A stretch of DNA of 64,000 bases from Corythucha ciliata (GCA_038030265.1 CM075939.1:21991253-22055252), one strand, 5' to 3'. Shown: positions 11,228 to 25,700, counted from the stretch's first letter. Translations and numbers: made by a program. Notes: a model not told the origin generated them from the letters alone.

Positions 11228-11371
11228 AATAGAGAGATTTTGCAAATAGCTCCGCTAACGCTAACGTTAACGCTATTCACATTTCAACCAACGAAATGTT
11301 TACTACCCTAGCAACGCGTACACAAAAATTAACTTTAGCGTTTACGGGACTGGTTGCAAAATCTCTCTAAT
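11228..11371. mobile_element. Small MITE, 138 bp, 15-bp perfect inverted ends
   Basis: AGAGAGATTTTGCAA at 11231 is mirrored by TTGCAAAATCTCTCT ending at 11368, with AAT directly on both sides as a 3-bp duplication. The interior contains 'gctaacgctaacgttaacgc' and a partial mirror 'agcgtt'. There is no coding capacity; the superfamily is uncertain. Confidence 0.75.
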
Positions 11372-14300
11372 GACGTTCATTTTTACTTTATGTCACTGTA
11401 GCCACTCGTCCGGAATGCCTGCACGATATAATTTCACGTTAAGTCAGAATTTATGCTACTTTACTTCAACGGCGACATTATTTATTGCTGATTATCAGAG
11501 TTTCTGTACTCAGTACACGCTACTTTACAGGACAATGATGAAAAAGCATAGCGCCCCTTCGCCCTGTACAACATCACGAATGAAAAAGATTAAAGAGCTT
11601 GAATGACGGATTGGAGGGCATAACGAGCTGTATACTATAACGATTTTCCTATAAGGGCAAGCATTGTATATGCTACCCCCTCCTCCTATCACCTGCTGTA
11701 TTGTCTGAATAGGGTTGGTGTTATAGTTTATTTGCATTGTGAAATACACGTGCTTGGATTATGAAGCGTGAGCTCTCCGTGCATTTAAGAGATTTCATCT
11801 TATTCTATTTTGAGAAGGAAAAAAAAGATAAATACTTCACCTCTCTTTTCCATTTAATTTAGTTAATGCATACAATGAATAAAAGGGTGGGTTGCATGAT
11901 ACAATTTTCCTGTTGGAGGTGCGAGATAAGATTAATTCAAGAGTATTATGAAAACCCTTTTCTTCCCACTCACTTCTGAGTATAACTTATTTTCTTCGCC
12001 CAAATAAGGGACCTTTTTTTCCTCTCTCTATAACTGTCGGTAGTCATGTGAAACAATAGGGGCGTCCAAGGGCATTTCCATGAAAAGCGCGTAACATTCA
12101 AAATGACCCCAAGCCTTTACTAAACCATTGCTGGGGTTCGAGGAGATGAGATGATTTTAGGTAAGATAATCAAATTGAGCTTAGATAACAACAATGCTGG
12201 GAACAGCTGCCTAGCAGAACCTTCACGTCACAAGAGAGGGTGGCTTTAAATGTGTATATTCCGTGAGGATTTATTCAGAATGCCCGGATCCGGTTTGGGC
12301 AGTTCACATTGTTCCTTCATGCTTAATTCAGCCCAGACATTTTCGCAGTTCGCACTCATGAGTTATGCAAACGCAAGGCGAGATTGACTCGCCTCCCCTC
12401 TTCCCACCGCGCTCAGCACCACCGAAACAATAATTTTGCAACGCTCAACCTTCAACTCACTGAGAAACAAGTTCGGACCCATAAGGGAGAAGTCAATTTC
12501 ACAATAGGCGACGAAATTGGTTTCCCGAAAGTGTCACTTAGCTTTGCATTTACAATGATTTATGTGTTAGAGCATAAACTCAGGAATTTATTGCTCGACA
12601 AGGACCAACACCAGTCAAAAGGGTCAATCTCACTAAAATGAATACGTATATACGGGGGGATGTGCGCGTTGCGTACAACCCCCGCGTGAGTATTACGATA
12701 ACACACATTTTCCGCTTTTGTAAAAAAGAAAAAAAGATAGACCTCAGAAAAAAGGAGGGTAGGGATTACATTTCGTCATATATAGGTACACGCGAAAAGA
12801 GTGAGAATAATAGCCTTGCTCCATCAAAGCTATTGTATACGCTATCCTATAGAATGGCGGAGGGGAGTATGTCAACTGGTTCGTTTTTCAAGGATCTTGA
12901 TATCTGTGGTCTCCCGTCGAATTAAAAAGGAATTAAATCTTTTACAAAGCAACTTTACCTTTCCTTCAACCCTCTGGATAAATAAGTACCACGAGTCAAT
13001 GAAAAGCAGATAAACGATGAAAAAACAATAAATCATTCTTGAGCGTACATTAGGGATTATTTCTCTCTTCTTTCTGCTGAAGAGATTAGCAAGGAAGAAA
13101 TGCGACACGGTTTCTACGAGAGTACGATCTCAGATTCAGGAATTATCGATCGGGTGAACATTAAAACCCGGCTTTCGATACAATGGATGGTACACAGTGA
13201 TGAGATTTCACTTGTGTTCACTTTCTTCGCAATTTTCGTTTTCTCTTCTTTCCAAGCTGAGTCGATAGCTATTGAGTTGTCAGAAGACCTTCGAGCTACA
13301 TTTTTAGAAAAAAGAAAAAAAAAATGCTGTAGTGGGTTAAGTGAAGGGGAGAAGTTTCTGGCAAACGGCACCCGTATCTTATATGTATTGCAAAGAATAA
13401 CCAAGAAAATGAATGCTGTGAGGTAGGAAAAAGGGGAGACCTACTGTTATAGGGAAGATTTCACGTTCTACTAAAAGCGGAAGGGGTTTTTTTTAAGAGG
13501 TGCCTTTCAGCGTATTGTGATATATTACTGCATTTTCAGCGCCTATAGTCCGGTACCGTCTAGCGTAGGTGGTTGAGGTGAAGCAAAAGAGCAAGGGAGT
13601 GGGGTTACAGCCGGTCTTTTGTACCGAATGTGTGCCATAACAGTTTTCAGACTGTGATGAAGAGGAGCAAAAAAAAAAAAAAACTGCGAATCCAGGACTT
13701 GGGATGCATTTAGGAACTCGAATGGCATTTATTTCTTCGTTTCACTCTCAAAGCAGCACAAACGGTGATGAATGACACGATTATTGTTTTTAATTAGCCG
13801 AATCCGTTCGCTGCACGAAAATTTACCACACAATGGCTTGTGAGCGTTTTTGACACCCCCAGAAGGCGTCACGGGTGAAACTGGGCAAGGGAGATGAATT
13901 TCGTTTAAGAGAATCTCATTAAATGAAAAATGCATTTTGAATGAGATCAACAAATTATATTATGAAATTATTTAGACCGCACTTAAATTAAAAAGTATTT
14001 CTACGCGTAGAACCCCCCCCCCTCCCTCACCGTCACTCAAACAATTCCGTTCACCGTGATGTGATTTTTATTCATATGTCCTTCACTTTGTTTCCGCCGC
14101 AATGGGGCCAAATATGGGAAATACTTGATACGTTTTTTCAAGTTTTAATTTATAATTCTTATTCGAAACTTCTATCGCGACCGAAATTGCATTTATTAAT
14201 TTGTTGATCTCATAGAGGGCTGCATAAATAAAACGCACTTTTCCCGACCAGTCAGGAAAAAGAGAGATTTCGGAATATTCTTGTATAAAACTACTTTTTC

Positions 14301-14400
14301 ATTGTTACATTTTGTTAGAGCAGCTCCATAAAATCCTCCTAGATTCTTTAGCTCCACACATAGTAAAAGCGATGCATCAATAAAGTTGTCATCAGAGAGA
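11372..14400. other. Unique-looking non-coding DNA
   Basis: Three kilobases without recognised repeats. Frames up to 108 codons (13100-13426) have no motif. Homopolymer stretches occur at 13674-13682 (A) and 14010-14018 (C). Confidence 0.45.
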
Positions 14401-15026
14401 GAAATTCTAGCCCTTGTGCAGGGCTCCTAGGCGAGAACTATCACGGGGCCCCCTATAACGGGTGTATATTGTATTATGCCTACTGACTTCTCGCGTCCTA
14501 AAAACGGCTAAATACTGACTATTCACAACCCCAAAATAGTTGAACTGACGATTCACGCCCAGAAAATGCCTAAACAGATTATTTCTGCCATTTAAACTGC
14601 AAAAATCGACCATTCACGCGGCAAGCACGGCCAAACTGGCGATTCGAGCCTTGAAAATGGCTAAACTGAGTTTGTACGCTACAATTGACTAAAAGTATCA
14701 AACTGGACTAAATTCACGCCCTTGAAATGATCATACTGAAAGTTTGCGCCAGACTGGGCTATTCGGCACACCCTAAAATTGGTTACATGCTGTCTCTTAT
14801 TGGCCTATAATTGGTTAGGCGTACTATTCGTGCTTTTAAAAGGCCTAAACAGACTATCCCTGTTCTCAAACTGACAAATCGACCATTTGCGCGCTATGAG
14901 TGCAGGAGTCATGGGGCGGACCACCCCATGCCTCGGTTCGTTTAATTCTCGTAGAGTAAAAGGAAAAACACAAGTTTCCGGCTAGAAATGAGAAAACACG
15001 CTCACTTGCAGGTGGAATTGAGCAAA
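14400..15026. repeat. Degenerate arrays, type D then type A
   Basis: Type D units read as 'ctgactattcacgcccaaaa' plus ATGGCTAAA (about 14500-14880). They are followed by type A units that continue across the start of the 3,865-bp duplication. Confidence 0.6.
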
Positions 15027-16581
15027 AGTGCCAAAATCGTGACAAAAATTGCAAGAAAGCGCCAATTCTCGGCCAAAAATGCGAAAGAGCGCTAATTCAT
15101 CGTTGACGAAAAGCTCTGATTCGCAGATGAAATAGAGATAACAAGATGGGTTCATTCACTGCTAGAAAAAGAAAAAAAAACTAATTCTCGCTAGTTTTCT
15201 AAGGAAATGCGCTAACTCTCTGCTAAAATTAAAGAAACGTGGAAGTAAAAACTCAATTCTCGCCAGAATCTGAGAAAAAGCGTTATTTCCGGCCTAAAAT
15301 TGATAAACACGCTAATTTGCGTCTAAAATTTTGATAAATCGCAACAATTTGCCGCTATAAAAATTAAGAAAAAGTGCTACTTCACAGCTGAAATTAAGAA
15401 AATGCCAATTCGCAACTTGATGGCAGCTGAAATGAGAAAACCGCTAATCCTGGGTAAAAGTTTAAGCAGGACAATTAGTTAATAAAACGCCAATTTCCGG
15501 ATAGATTTGTGAAAATACGCTAATTTGAAAAACTGCTGAAAACCGCTGCCGTAAACTGCTGAAATTTAAAAAAATCACTCATTTCCTAATAAAAATGTGA
15601 AAAAGTGCTGATCCGCTGGTGAAATAGAGAAAAACGCTATTTTATTTCAACTTCGAGACTCGAATTGAGAAAAGTGCCAATTCACACGGCTAAAACTGAG
15701 AAAAAGCGCGAATTCACTGGTAAATTCAAGAAAAAAACTAGTTTACGGTTAAAATTAATAAAAAATCGCAGGTGGAGTTGTTGAGATAAACACCAGAACA
15801 CCAATTTGCGCCAAAATGGTGAAAAAATGCTAACTCAATGGGGAAATGGAGAAAAAATGCTCTAATGATAATGATAAATAATGAGAAATAATTGGTGTAA
15901 TCGAGAACGTGAAATTAAGAAAACACTAATGCCCAGATTCTTGAGGCAAATTCGTGGCTTAAATTAAGAAAAAGCGCTTATTCATGGCTAAAGGATTAGA
16001 AAAAACGCTGGTTGTTACCTAGAATTGCCAAAAAGCACTAATTTACATCATCGGAGAACAAAGTTTACGATATTCTTGTGATTTTTCAATTAGACCTTCA
16101 ATAAAACGGAATGGAATGGGCTGAGTTATTCACCATGAAACTCCTATTATTACATCAGAAGCGCAAATCTTGTCTACAATGAACCGTTAGCGTCACCCCT
16201 ATATTCCTTATTGTCCTTATACATATACCGTAATATAGCACACCAAACTAACTGTTTGTTCCATGAATTTGATGGTTAAATAACTGGGAATTTGGTGACA
16301 CACAGTCCCGCGAAATGCCCTGGTTGTGAAGTACCTCAGAAACTGACAATTCATTCAGGAAACTGTCAATTCATGGATTTTCCACTCCAAAAATGGTAAT
16401 CTTGAAGCCGAAAACTGGTTATTCGTCAAACTCGTATGCGTCGGGGAAGTTTCGACTCATAATAAACCTTATCGCCTTATCATCAACCCCTAGGACAGTT
16501 TGACATTATTGATACAAATCCCACGTTTTAAGGCAGTTCAGTGTTTTTCACATATTTTTTAAGTTTCTTTACGTATCTAAT

Positions 16582-16832
16582 AATTCTAACGTGTCAGTTA
16601 CTAAGAGTATAAGTAAAAAATTGAAGTTTTCAAGAGAGCGTTCCAAACTTTTCAATTTAAATAAATCCCAAACAATACTGTTTGGTACAAGTCCCCTTAG
16701 GAATAGGAATTCGGTTTTTTTCGTGACTTATACTCTTGAGAACAGAAGAGTAGAGGCAGGTCGTCAAGCTGAGTGCAAGAACGGAAAATGCTTATTTTTG
16801 ACTTATACTCTTAGTAACTGACACGATAGAAT
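16582..16832. mobile_element. MITE, about 250 bp, long terminal inverted repeats (copy 1)
   Basis: 'cgtgtcagttactaagagta' near 16590 is mirrored by 'tactcttagtaactgacacg' ending near 16826. The similarity extends outward through ATTCTA and inward through TATAAGT. A third partial copy of the motif lies inside (CTTATACTCTTGAG). The 76-codon frame crossing it is not a gene. Confidence 0.8.
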
Positions 16833-17809
16833 TAGTGTCGGGAAGACCTAATTCGCAATCGACAGGGGCTAGTTGATTTTTTGAATCCGTCCGGCTTCAG
16901 ATGAACATTATTTTCCTCACCTCTTTCTAGAATTCTAGATAACCAAAATGTCTTTTCACTCCGGAGCAGCTCACGGTAAAAACATTTCGTGTAGTCAAAT
17001 TAAATCGTTTATTTATGAGTTGATTATAATAAATTATGCCTTTGAAGTCATAAGAGACGTGTTCGACACATTTACACCCTCCAGAGACCAACGTCAAAGC
17101 ACACGAATGTCTGGTTTGGTTTCTTCCGGGATTAGTTGAAATTGATGACTTGCGGGTGACAAGCAAACTCGAGACACAGGGTACGGTGTACAGCACTTGT
17201 GAAACTGTGAGTATCACTATCACCCATGAAAACTTATTTTCTGTCCGTTGAGCTCACTACACTGTGTGTGTTTTTTTAAAGTTTTTGGTGGATTTCAGTG
17301 TTCGGTGTACCAGAAACGACTGCCCTTCCTTCTTTGACACATTCGTATTCAATTCAGCCGCTACAGTTTTTCTGCGATGACTGCAATCTACAACGATCAT
17401 CGTAGAACAATATCAACATGGTTTTTTTTTAAGCTGGCTTCTCCTTCTTTGTGAGCCTTTACTTCGCCGGGCACCAAGTTCACAAGCCATTTTTCTAATC
17501 TCCGAAAAAATAAATAAATAAAAAGGCGAGGGACTATTCACTTTAACCAACACAAAAACTATCTAAACGAAACGGCAGAAGTTGGAGACAAGACTCCTCC
17601 TTACTTCTTCTAAACACAGGAAGGGGGTGAGGTAGGTTCTAACCTTCTTATTTGTTATGAGTCGAATAACCTTTGAAAAATCGAACCTCGCTTCCCCATC
17701 GTATTGACGAGCCTCAATTCAGCTGATTGCTTCTTCTTGATGAAACTGAATATTTTCACACACAAGAAAAACAAAAACCTTGAAGTTTTGGTGTATTTGT
17801 CGGAACTCT

Positions 17810-18560
17810 CAATTTAGCCCTATTGAAACTGACAGCTCAAACGGGAAACTGAGAAGTCAGCCCATCTCACCCCTCGTCCCGAACAAACGCCCTCTGTAAC
17901 GGGGATAACATCCCCAAAAAGCAACTATTTGATCGTTTTCCACAGATTATATACGCAATCGGAAACTGTCAATTCAGATTTCTTAGGTATATGTATTGCA
18001 AATTCAAACTGGTAATTTTTGACGCAAATTCACTTTTCAGTCTGGAAACCGTTAACATAGTCCCAGGAACTAAATACTCTGTCATGTTGTTGTTTTTATA
18101 GTCGCAGGTGGCGAATATTCGCGAAATCACGAATATTTATCCCTGAAACTGGCAATATCGCGGAAATAACGACCGAAAACTCGTAATTTTGCGAAAGTAA
18201 GGACCTGAAACTTGAAATCATGCGGATATTCAGCTGCCCGATGTAACAATTTTGCGTCTATCGTCCAACTTTACGCTCTGTCGTGGCCGGCTAGACCGAC
18301 TTCCCAGTGAGCGAAAATAACGGCCAGAACTAACAATTATGCCCGAAACTAGCATATTTCGCAGATGTTTGGTTCAGAATAATGTAATTACGTGGCTATA
18401 TTTCCCATGCTTTGAGAGCTGTTGGAGCCGGTTAACCCGGATTCCGCGGTCACTTAACAAAAAAACCGCAAAACTGGCAATTTTGGGGAAAATTCGCAAT
18501 TTCCAGAATGTTCAGCTCAGAAGCTTACAAATTTATGAAATGAAGCTATAAATGAAGTTA
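17810..18560. repeat. Degenerate array, type D (copy 1)
   Basis: Units such as 'aaactggcaatatcgcggaa' and 'aactcgtaattttgcgaaag' recur with 30-45 bp spacing. They are related to 14400-14880 and 56390-56480, and weaker units lie at 16270-16440. Confidence 0.6.
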
Positions 18561-18574
18561 GTAAATTTCGTTCT

Positions 18575-18882
18575 AATTTTTATTATTACTATTATTATTA
18601 TAATTATTATTATCATTATCATTATTATCATTATTTATTATAATTTGGCGCACCTTCTCCGATAAGAGGGCCCAACTGTTTACACAGTAAGCCTTACTAG
18701 AATGGCTGATGCGGGGGTTGGCCGGTCCAAATTTATTTGGCCCACCACTCCCATGGGAATTGTAACAGCCATGGAGGCTGGGGAAATTATATTGAACAAA
18801 TTCCGCCAGCCGTGGGATACGAACTCACATCCCCCAGTACGCGAAACGCACACGTAATCGCTTAGGCTACCCTGGAGCCCTT
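18575..18882 (-). mobile_element. tRNA-derived SINE with ATT/AAT tail (copy 1)
   Basis: Read on the minus strand, the head has an A-box-like GTAGCCTAAGCGATTACG and a B-box-like GAGTTCGTATCCC about 30 bp downstream, as in a tRNA gene. A body follows ('ccatgggagtggtgggcc'), and the element ends in a trinucleotide AAT/ATA tract (18580-18645). Head, body and simple tail are the standard SINE layout. Its 5' end lies next to the duplication breakpoint. Confidence 0.7.
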
Positions 18883-20446
18883 TATAGCTATAGTGCCAAA
18901 ATCGTGACAAAAATTGCAAGAAAGCGCCGATTCTCGGCCAAAAATGCGAAAGAGCGCTAATTCATCGTTGACGAAAAGCTCTGATTCGCAGATGAAATAG
19001 AGATAACAAGATGGGTTCATTCACTGCTAGAAAAAGAAAAAAAAACTAATTCTCGCTAGTTTTCTAAGGAAATGCGCTAACTCTCTGCTAAAATTAAAGA
19101 AACGTGGAAGTAAAAACTCAATTCTCGCCAGAATCTGAGAAAAAGCGTTATTTCCGGCCTAAAATTGATAAACACGCTAATTTGCGTCTAAAATTTTGAT
19201 AAATCGCAACAATTTGCCGCTATAAAAATTAAGAAAAAGTGCTACTTCACAGCTGAAATTAAGAAAATGCCAATTCGCAACTTGATGGCAGCTGAAATGA
19301 GAAAACCGCTAATCCTGGGTAAAAGTTTAAGCAGGACAATTAGTTAATAAAACGCCAATTTCCGGATAGATTTGTGAAAATACGCTAATTTGAAAAACTG
19401 CTGAAAACCGCTGCCGTAAACTGCTGAAATTTAAAAAAATCACTCATTTCCTAGTAAAAATGTGAAAAAGTGCTGATCCGCTGGTGAAATAGAGAAAAAC
19501 GCTATTTTATTTCAACTTCGAGACTCGAATTGAGAAAAGTGCCAATTCACATGGCTAAAACTGAGAAAAAGCGCGAATTCACTGGTAAATTCAAGAAAAA
19601 AACTAGTTTACGGTTAAAATTAATAAAAAATCGCAGGTGGAGTTGTTGAGATAAACACCAGAACACCAATTTGCGCCAAAATGGTGAAAAAATGCTAACT
19701 CAATGGGGAAATGGAGAAAAAATGCTCTAATGATAATGATAAATAATGAGAAATAATTGGTGTAATCGAGAACGTGAAATTAAGAAAACACTAATGCCCG
19801 GATTCTTGAGGCAAATTCGTGGCTTAAATTAAGAAAAAGCGCTTATTCATGGCTAAAGGATTAGAAAAAACGCTGGTTGTTACCTAGAATTGCCAAAAAG
19901 CACTAATTTACATCATCGGAGAACAAAGTTTACGATATTCTTGTGATTTTTCAATTAGACCTTCAATAAAACGGAATGGAATGGGCTGAGTTATTCACCA
20001 TGAAACTCCTATTATTACATCAGAAGCGCAAATCTTGTCTACAATGAACCGTTAGCGTCACCCCTATATTCCTTATTGTCCTTATACATATACCGTAATA
20101 TAGCACACCAAACTAACTGTTTGTTCCATGAATTTGATGGTTAAATAACTGGGAATTTGGTGACACACAGTCCCGCGAAATGCCCTGGTTGTGAAGTACC
20201 TCAGAAACTGACAATTCATTCAGGAAACTGTCAATTCATGGATTTTCCACTCCAAAAATGGTAATCTTGAAGCCGAAAACTGGTTATTCGTCAAACTCGT
20301 ATGCGTCGGGGAAGTTTCGACTCATAATAAACCTTATCGCCTTATCATCAACCCCTAGGACAGTTTGACATTATTGATACAAATCCCACGTTTTAAGGCA
20401 GTTCAGTGTTTTTCACATATTTTTTAAGTTTCTTTACGTATCTAAT

Positions 20447-20697
20447 AATTCTAACGTGTCAGTTACTAAGAGTATAAGTAAAAAATTGAAGTTTTCAAGA
20501 GAGCGTTCCAAACTTTTCAATTTAAATAAATCCCAAACAATACTGTTTGGTACAAGTCCCCTTAGGAATAGGAATTCGGTTTTTTTCGTGACTTATACTC
20601 TTGAGAACAGAAGAGTAGAGGCAGGTCGTCAAGCTGAGTGCAAGAACGGAAAATGCTTATTTTTGACTTATACTCTTAGTAACTGACACGATAGAAT
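20447..20697. mobile_element. MITE, about 250 bp (copy 2)
   Basis: Same element and same inverted ends as at 16582-16832, carried along by the tandem duplication. Confidence 0.8.
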
Positions 20698-22439
20698 TAG
20701 TGTCGGGAAGACCTAATTCGCAATCGACAGGGGCTAGTTGATTTTTTGAATCCGTCCGGCTTCAGATGAACATTATTTTCCTCACCTCTTTCTAGAATTC
20801 TAGATAACCAAAATGTCTTTTCACTCCGGAGCAGCTCACGGTAAAAACATTTCGTGTAGTCAAATTAAATCGTTTATTTATGAGTTGATTATAATAAATT
20901 ATGCCTTTGAAGTCATAAGAGACGTGTTCGACACATTTACACCCTCCAGAGACCAACGTCAAAGCACACGAATGTCTGGTTTGGTTTCTTCCGGGATTAG
21001 TTGAAATTGATGACTTGCGGGTGACAAGCAAACTCGAGACACAGGGTACGGTGTACAGCACTTGTGAAACTGTGAGTATCACTATCACCCATGAAAACTT
21101 ATTTTCTGTCCGTTGAGCTCACTACACTGTGTGTGTTTTTTTAAAGTTTTTGGTGGATTTCAGTGTTCGGTGTACCAGAAACGACTGCCCTTCCTTCTTT
21201 GACACATTCGTATTCAATTCAGCCGCTACAGTTTTTCTGCGATGACTGCAATCTACAACGATCATCGTAGAACAATATCAACATGGTTTTTTTTTAAGCT
21301 GGCTTCTCCTTCTTTGTGAGCCTTTACTTCGCCGGGCACCAAGTTCACAAGCCATTTTTCTAATCTCCGAAAAAATAAATAAATAAAAAGGCGAGGGACT
21401 ATTCACTTTAACCAACACAAAAACTATCTAAACGAAACGGCAGAAGTTGGAGACAAGACTCCTCCTTACTTCTTCTAAACACAGGAAGGGGGTGAGGTAG
21501 GTTCTAACCTTCTTATTTGTTATGAGTCGAATAACCTTTGAAAAATCGAACCTCGCTTCCCCATCGTATTGACGAGCCTCAATTCAGCTGATTGCTTCTT
21601 CTTGATGAAACTGAATATTTTCACACACAAGAAAAACAAAAACCTTGAAGTTTTGGTGTATTTGTCGGAACTCTCAATTTAGCCCTATTGAAACTGACAG
21701 CTCAAACGGGAAACTGAGAAGTCAGCCCACCTCACCCCTCGTCCCGAACAAACGCCCTCTGTAACTGAGATAACATCCCCAAAAAGCAACTATTTGATCG
21801 TTTTCCACAGATTATATACGCAATCGGAAACTGTCAATTCAGATTTCTTAGGTATATGTATTGCAAATTCAAACTGGTAATTTTTGACGCAAATTCACTT
21901 TTCAGTCTGGAAACCGTTAACATAGTCCCAGGAACTAAATACTCTGTCATGTTGTTGTTTTTATAGTCGCAGGTGGCGAATATTCGCGAAATCACGAATA
22001 TTTATCCCTGAAACTGGCAATATCGCGGAAATAACGACCGAAAACTCGTAATTTTGCGAATATAAGGACCTGAAACTTGAAATCATGCGGATATTCAGCT
22101 GCCCGATGTAACAATTTTGCGTCTATCGTCCAACTTTACGCTCTGTCGTGGCCGGCTAGACCGACTTCCCAGTGAGCGAAAATAACGGCCAGAACTAACA
22201 ATTATGCCCGAAACTAGCATATTTCGCAGATGTTTGGTTCAGAATAATGTAATTACGTGGCTATATTTCCCATGCTTTGAGAGCTGTTGGAGCCGGTTAA
22301 CCCGGATTCCGCGGTCACTTAACAAAAAAACCGCAAAACTGGCAATTTTGGGGAAAATTCGCAATTTCCAGAATGTTCAGCTCAGAAGCTTACAAATTTA
22401 TGAAATGAAGCTATAAATGAAGTTAGTAAATTTCGTTCT

Positions 22440-22459
22440 AATTTTTATTATTACTATTA

Positions 22460-22490
<31 letters not shown>

Positions 22491-22747
22491 TATCATTATT
22501 TATTATAATTTGGCGCACCTTCTCCGATAAGAGGGCCCAACTGTTTACACAGTAAGCCTTACTAGAATGGCTGATGCGGGGGTTGGCCGGTCCAAATTTA
22601 TTTGGCCCACCACTCCCATGGGAATTGTAACAGCCATGGAGGCTGGGGAAATTATATTGAACAAATTCCGCCAGCCGTGGGATACGAACTCACATCCCCC
22701 AGTACGCGAAACGCACACGTAATCGCTTAGGCTACCCTGGAGCCCTT
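22440..22747 (-). mobile_element. tRNA-derived SINE with ATT/AAT tail (copy 2)
   Basis: Copy of 18575-18882. The trinucleotide tract is purer here (ATT repeats without the TAA interruption). Confidence 0.7.
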
Positions 22748-22756
22748 TATAGCTAT

Positions 22757-25700
22757 AGTAATGTCATAGCTAAGTTGTCGAGACAGTAATTTCAAACTGA
22801 ATGAATAATTAAGCAATCCATCACGAAGCATGTGCTAACATCTGGGTTTTCTCCAGTAGCCCCAAAAACTCCCTTTTCAAGTAAAGTAGAAACAACTCTT
22901 TCACTCCCTTCTTCTCTATTCAAAATCCTCTTCTTATTAATTCATTCAAAACAGGGAAACCAATCCTCGCCATTTCACTCAAAATTTACGAATATCCTGC
23001 CCCTTTCATGTTTTTCAAAAGGGAAATCCCTACTTCACCCACTCCTTGGACTCACCCCCCCCCCGCCACTCACGCCTCATGAGCTTCTATAACACCAGAA
23101 AGGGGGAGCTCACGAAAATGCGAATGTGTTTGGAGGCTTGGGAGCTATCACTCAACTCTTTCGTGTCAATCTGCTATATAACTCCACCATCAGACGCGAA
23201 TGCAGGCGAGGGTCTCACGTTTTCAGCGTGACTTGGCGCTTGTTGTTGTAAGGGGGGGGGGATGAGAACGGCGGGAGGGAACAAGAAGAATAGTGAAAAC
23301 CGGAGAGAATTGATGCGGATCCGCTTTTCCACTATTGGAGTAAAAGGAGAGAGTGGAATCGTGGAGGCTGCAGGAAAGGAGAGGAGGATGAGTTGAAAAA
23401 GAGAAAGAAGTTGATTTTGCGAGCGGAAGGTGTGGTGGGTGGGGGGAGGGAGCTACTGAAAAGAAAGAAAATTCAAAGCAATATAAATAACAAGTCTACG
23501 GGGTAAATTATTGGAAGTGGGAGCATTAAGTTTAGTAGCGTGCTTCAAGCTTTTAAAACCCAGTATAAAATAACATTTAATGCAATAAATTACTTAACTA
23601 CCACGCTACTAAATTCACGCTGTACATTTATAAGAATAATTAATTGACAATTAATTGCTGGAAATATAAAAAAGAAAAGAATAATAATTTATAGGAATGT
23701 TAAAACGATATATAAACAATATGGTTGGCAAGTATATTACAATATAAATGCAACGGTATGATGATTCAAGTCCACATCATACGCGGCGTATTTTTCATGC
23801 ATGTTTACTTAAAAGATGAAAACAAAAACGTGTTTCTTGGTAGAGACCGAATAAAAAAAATGTGCATGCAATATTGTTTCAAAAAGTCATTGATCCGGAC
23901 TTTAGGCTGAACGAAAACGCGGAAAGTCAATGAAACATTAATGTAGATGTGAAAGTGGTAGAAAATGTGGTTTGGTCAGCTCAAGTATTCGTTTGTTTTA
24001 AATAACTTGTCACTCCTCCTCGTAAAAAAAAGGGCAGATAAAAGCTTAGTAGAATGTAAAACTTAAATTTAAGGGATTACAAGCTAGGAATATACTTAAC
24101 AGTGTTTTTATTAAGACATATACAAAAAACTCTCTTTCATCATACACGTTTTGACAATGGGCGTCATGGCCGCTCTTTCTCCCCTCTTGAACAACTTCCA
24201 CCCCACCACACCATATCAGAAAAAAATTACAAAGAATGTCGACGAAGGGTTTAAGAAATAACCCGTTGACCAGATGCATTTTCTTTGTGCACGCTCAACG
24301 GGGAAATTGGATTCATCCCCCGTTTCCTCCCTATACATTCATATATATAAAGGGCAAGAATATGTACCAGAATCGCCCCCCCCCCTCAAACTAGGGTCGA
24401 GGGTAAAGAGGGGGGTGAGGGACACACATGGTCTGCTGTGCAAAGCCAGCCGCTCTATACTGACAGCTTTACGACTTCAGAAGTACACCCCAGAATTCCA
24501 GAAGCCCCGGCGGAGGTCTTCCACTGCAGTTAATGTGGAAATCCAACATCTGCTTCCTTTCTACCTAATTCAAAGCTTTATGAATGTGTGCGTTAGAAGG
24601 AGAGAGAGTGAAAGAGTGAGAGAGAGAAGAAAAAGTCATAATAAGAAATAAGGAGGAAATATTATATTATTGCAAGAGCAGAATACATATGAAGAAAGAA
24701 GTGGGAGTAAGAGTACTAAGGCTTTGTCTTGTTCATAGAGGGAGGGACCTTCATGTTTACTCCTCAAAGGATATCAAAGAAACATTGAGAAGAACCGAGG
24801 CCAATATGAACAGAAAAACGATGATCTACGCTGAATTAAGATTATATCACGGTTCATTGAAAACCCCTTTCCATTATTTTTTCAATTGTAAAATTCAATG
24901 GACACGGTCATTGGAAATCATGACGACTGCCGTTGAACGAGCTTCAGATAATTATCCTGAAGGTGTCCTAGATAGGGGTTGTTGTTTCTTTAGATAACCA
25001 CTGTTATAAAGTTAAGCTTCGATATTCAAGGTAAACGGCTCTCTACGACGGGCATTTTCTGTAGAACTAAACCCATAAAATGATCTGATATCCACAACAC
25101 ACACGTGAAAAACATTCAACTCAATAATAATCTCGGGAAAATAATAGAATTTAGGTTTTTATTCAGAAATAAATGACGTGGTAATGGTTAACCCCGTGAT
25201 TTTTATACGCGTATAGGTATACTATAATTAATAAGTCCTAGCACATAATATGTTCGATTTTTCCTAATTTCCACTTTGTTTCTTCAAACGCGCCTCGGTA
25301 GTAATTCTTCGGCTTATCTTTACAAATACAGCGGACTGAAGTCAGATTTGAAGAGCAGGATGAGACGAATATACTTTTAATTAAAAAAATATCTTGACGA
25401 GAGAGTAAACAAAGAAAATAGAGGATTGAATTTCCGGGCAAGCGTGACGGTCATCAAGTAAAGGCGGGTGGGGGAAGGGGTGTCGGCCGGAAATTGACTA
25501 ACTTTGGCAGTGACCTAGGTGGGACCATGAAAATCGGCCACCCATATTAAATTTTTTACGAACTTTCAGACAAAAACCGCTGTTTCCGTTTTGGAATCCT
25601 TTCTTTGATTTTTGTTACACTGATATATTGTTGCGAATGTTCGCTCGCAAAAAGCCACCAGGACACAAATGACAAATTATCTTTTTTTTAAAAAAAAAAA

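Larger units (their letters stand above)
15027..18891. repeat. 3,865-bp tandem duplication, copy 1
   Basis: This segment is repeated directly at 18892-22756 with identical length and about ten differences that I could find, such as 'acaatt/acgatt' in the first array unit, 'cacacggc/cacatggc', 'gtaacggg/gtaactga', and the ATT microsatellite. The order inside is type A array (15027-16060), MITE (16582-16832), unique DNA, type D array (17810-18560), ATT tract and tRNA-SINE. The breakpoint shares AGT, so only microhomology is needed. No gene lies inside. Confidence 0.95.
18892..22756. repeat. 3,865-bp tandem duplication, copy 2
   Basis: Direct repeat of 15027-18891 at an offset of exactly 3,865 bases. 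The few substitutions and a microsatellite change show that it is not a literal copy of the same reads. It ends at 22756, where the sequence becomes unique. Confidence 0.95.

Noticed and set aside
24274..24651. 125-codon plus frame
   Set aside because: Low-complexity start and an Arg/Glu-rich end from a GAGA-type tract; no motif, no splice or promoter context.
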